From positions 1-7,543 of the forward strand of contig CAMBWG010000097.1 in NCBI GenBank assembly GCA_945871415.1: a DNA stretch of 7,543 bases, read 5' to 3'. The position numbers and the translations under genes were made by a program. The notes below the pieces were generated by a model. It ran no database searches and was not told the DNA's origin. It saw only the letters and a list, made by a program, of their open reading frames with translations. This document shows, in pieces, positions 6,777 through 7,543 of the stretch (position 1 is its first letter; every line of letters starts with the position of its first letter). Source of the DNA: an uncultured Desulfovibrio sp. (lineage in GTDB: Bacteria; Desulfobacterota; Desulfovibrionia; Desulfovibrionales; Desulfovibrionaceae).

Positions 6777-7543
6777 ATGGATCAGCAGGACAAGGAACTC
6801 GCACAACGCTGCCGGGCGCTGCACGACAGCGCGCGCCAGGCGGAAAGCTGGCTGAAGGACAACAGCGAGGCCGTGGGCAGCGCCGCGGGCGCGCTCCAGA
6901 AGGAAATGCGTCATGCCGCGCGCTTTTTCGGCAAATGCGAAGCCGCGGCCCGGCGCAAGATGTGCGTGGGCGTGTTCGGCCCGAGCCAGTCGGGCAAATC
7001 CTATCTTATTTCCGCGCTGGCCCGCACGCCCCGGGGGGTGCTGCTGGCGGACTTCTGCGGCACGACGCATGATTTTCTTACGGAAATCAACCCGGAAGGC
7101 GGCAAGGAATCCACCGGTCTTGTCACCCGCTTCACCACGACGCCCCCGCCGGACATGACGCCCGACTTTCCCATTCGTCTGCGTCTGCTTACGGAAACGG
7201 ACGTGGTGCGCGTGCTGGCAAATACCTATTATGCGGACTGCGATCACAAGGACGCGCCCGACGCCGAAGCCCTGGACGCGGCGCTGGACGAGCTGGAGCA
7301 GACCGCAGGCCCGGAAAACAACGCCGTCAGCGCCGACGATGTGGAAGATCTGCGCGAAGACCTGCAGCGCAACTTTGCCTCCCGGCCGCGTGTGCAGATG
7401 CTGCAGTACGGCTACTGGACACGGGCGGCCGCGCTGGCTCCCCGGCTGGACACAGCCGGACGTGCCCGGCTGTTCAGCCAGATCTGGAACGGCACGCCGC
7501 AGTTTCACAATCTTCTCCTGACGCTGAGCCGCGCGCTGGAGGC
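6777..7543 (+). CDS. srfC: SrfC family putative virulence factor, P-loop NTPase (3' partial)
   Basis: The frame is open from the ATG at 6777 to the right edge, giving 255 complete codons; no stop is reached, so the gene is cut by the window. Residues about 1-60 are helical and charged. A Walker A motif, GPSQSGKS (68-75), follows a hydrophobic strand (VGVF). GGKESTGLVTRFT (108-120) fits the switch-I/G2 region of dynamin-like GTPases, with Thr113 as the likely metal ligand. GPSQSGKSYLISAL and the STGLVTR segment match what I know of the SrfC (Virul_Fac) family. DTAG at 225-228 fits the G3 consensus, but no clear beta strand precedes it, so I do not rely on it. A specificity motif such as NKxD is not visible. 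Position after srfB agrees with the srfA-srfB-srfC order. GTP rather than ATP use is inferred; the nucleotide and activity are not shown by the sequence. Confidence 0.88.
   Translation, partial: MDQQDKELAQRCRALHDSARQAESWLKDNSEAVGSAAGALQKEMRHAARFFGKCEAAARRKMCVGVFGPSQSGKSYLISALARTPRGVLLADFCGTTHDFLTEINPEGGKESTGLVTRFTTTPPPDMTPDFPIRLRLLTETDVVRVLANTYYADCDHKDAPDAEALDAALDELEQTAGPENNAVSADDVEDLREDLQRNFASRPRVQMLQYGYWTRAAALAPRLDTAGRARLFSQIWNGTPQFHNLLLTLSRALE

Noticed and set aside
7449..7460. DTAG in SrfC (residues 225-228) as a definite GTPase G3 motif
   Set aside because: It fits the DxxG consensus, but no hydrophobic strand precedes it and the surrounding region looks helical, so it may be chance.
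6495..7508. Minus-strand open frame over the srfB-srfC gap and srfC (337 codons)
   Set aside because: It crosses intergenic hairpins and lies opposite the srfC Walker A and switch-I motifs; there is no domain support.

Overview
The window is a GC-rich, densely coding stretch in which every supported gene lies on the + strand. It holds five genes: a Gly-zipper protein cut by the left edge, a membrane-anchored trypsin-like serine protease, and then homologues of SrfA, SrfB and SrfC in that order, with srfC cut by the right edge. SrfA/B/C are named after the SsrB-regulated srfABC genes of Salmonella. They are unrelated to the Bacillus surfactin gene srfA. Their biochemical function is poorly known.

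The organism cannot be fixed from this sequence. The GC-rich third positions and the pyrimidine-rich gaps with CTTCCCC tracts look to me more like a Desulfovibrio-type bacterium than an enterobacterium, but this is only an inference from general style.

Layout: 2-691 Gly-zipper/coiled-coil protein (5' partial); 692-863 gap with two hairpins; 864-1931 protease; 48-nt gap with a hairpin over the protease stop codon; 1980-3353 srfA; 95-nt gap with a strong GNRA-capped hairpin; 3449-6508 srfB (1019 aa); 268-nt gap with a second copy of the hairpin element seen at 750-797; 6777 to the end srfC (3' partial, P-loop GTPase-like).

Working model (inference): SrfB is a cytoplasmic ATPase of the actin/Hsp70 fold, and SrfC is a P-loop NTPase with some dynamin-like character. 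SrfA crosses the inner membrane once and places a cysteine-rich domain in the periplasm on a coiled-coil and proline-rich stalk. The upstream protease has the same order of anchor, coil, proline stalk and globular head, so it probably sits beside SrfA in the periplasm. The Gly-zipper protein may be a further envelope component. Together they could form an envelope-spanning machine powered by two NTPases, with a protease as its periplasmic effector or regulator. The protease and Gly-zipper neighbours are the least expected part, because the textbook srf locus has only the three srf genes.
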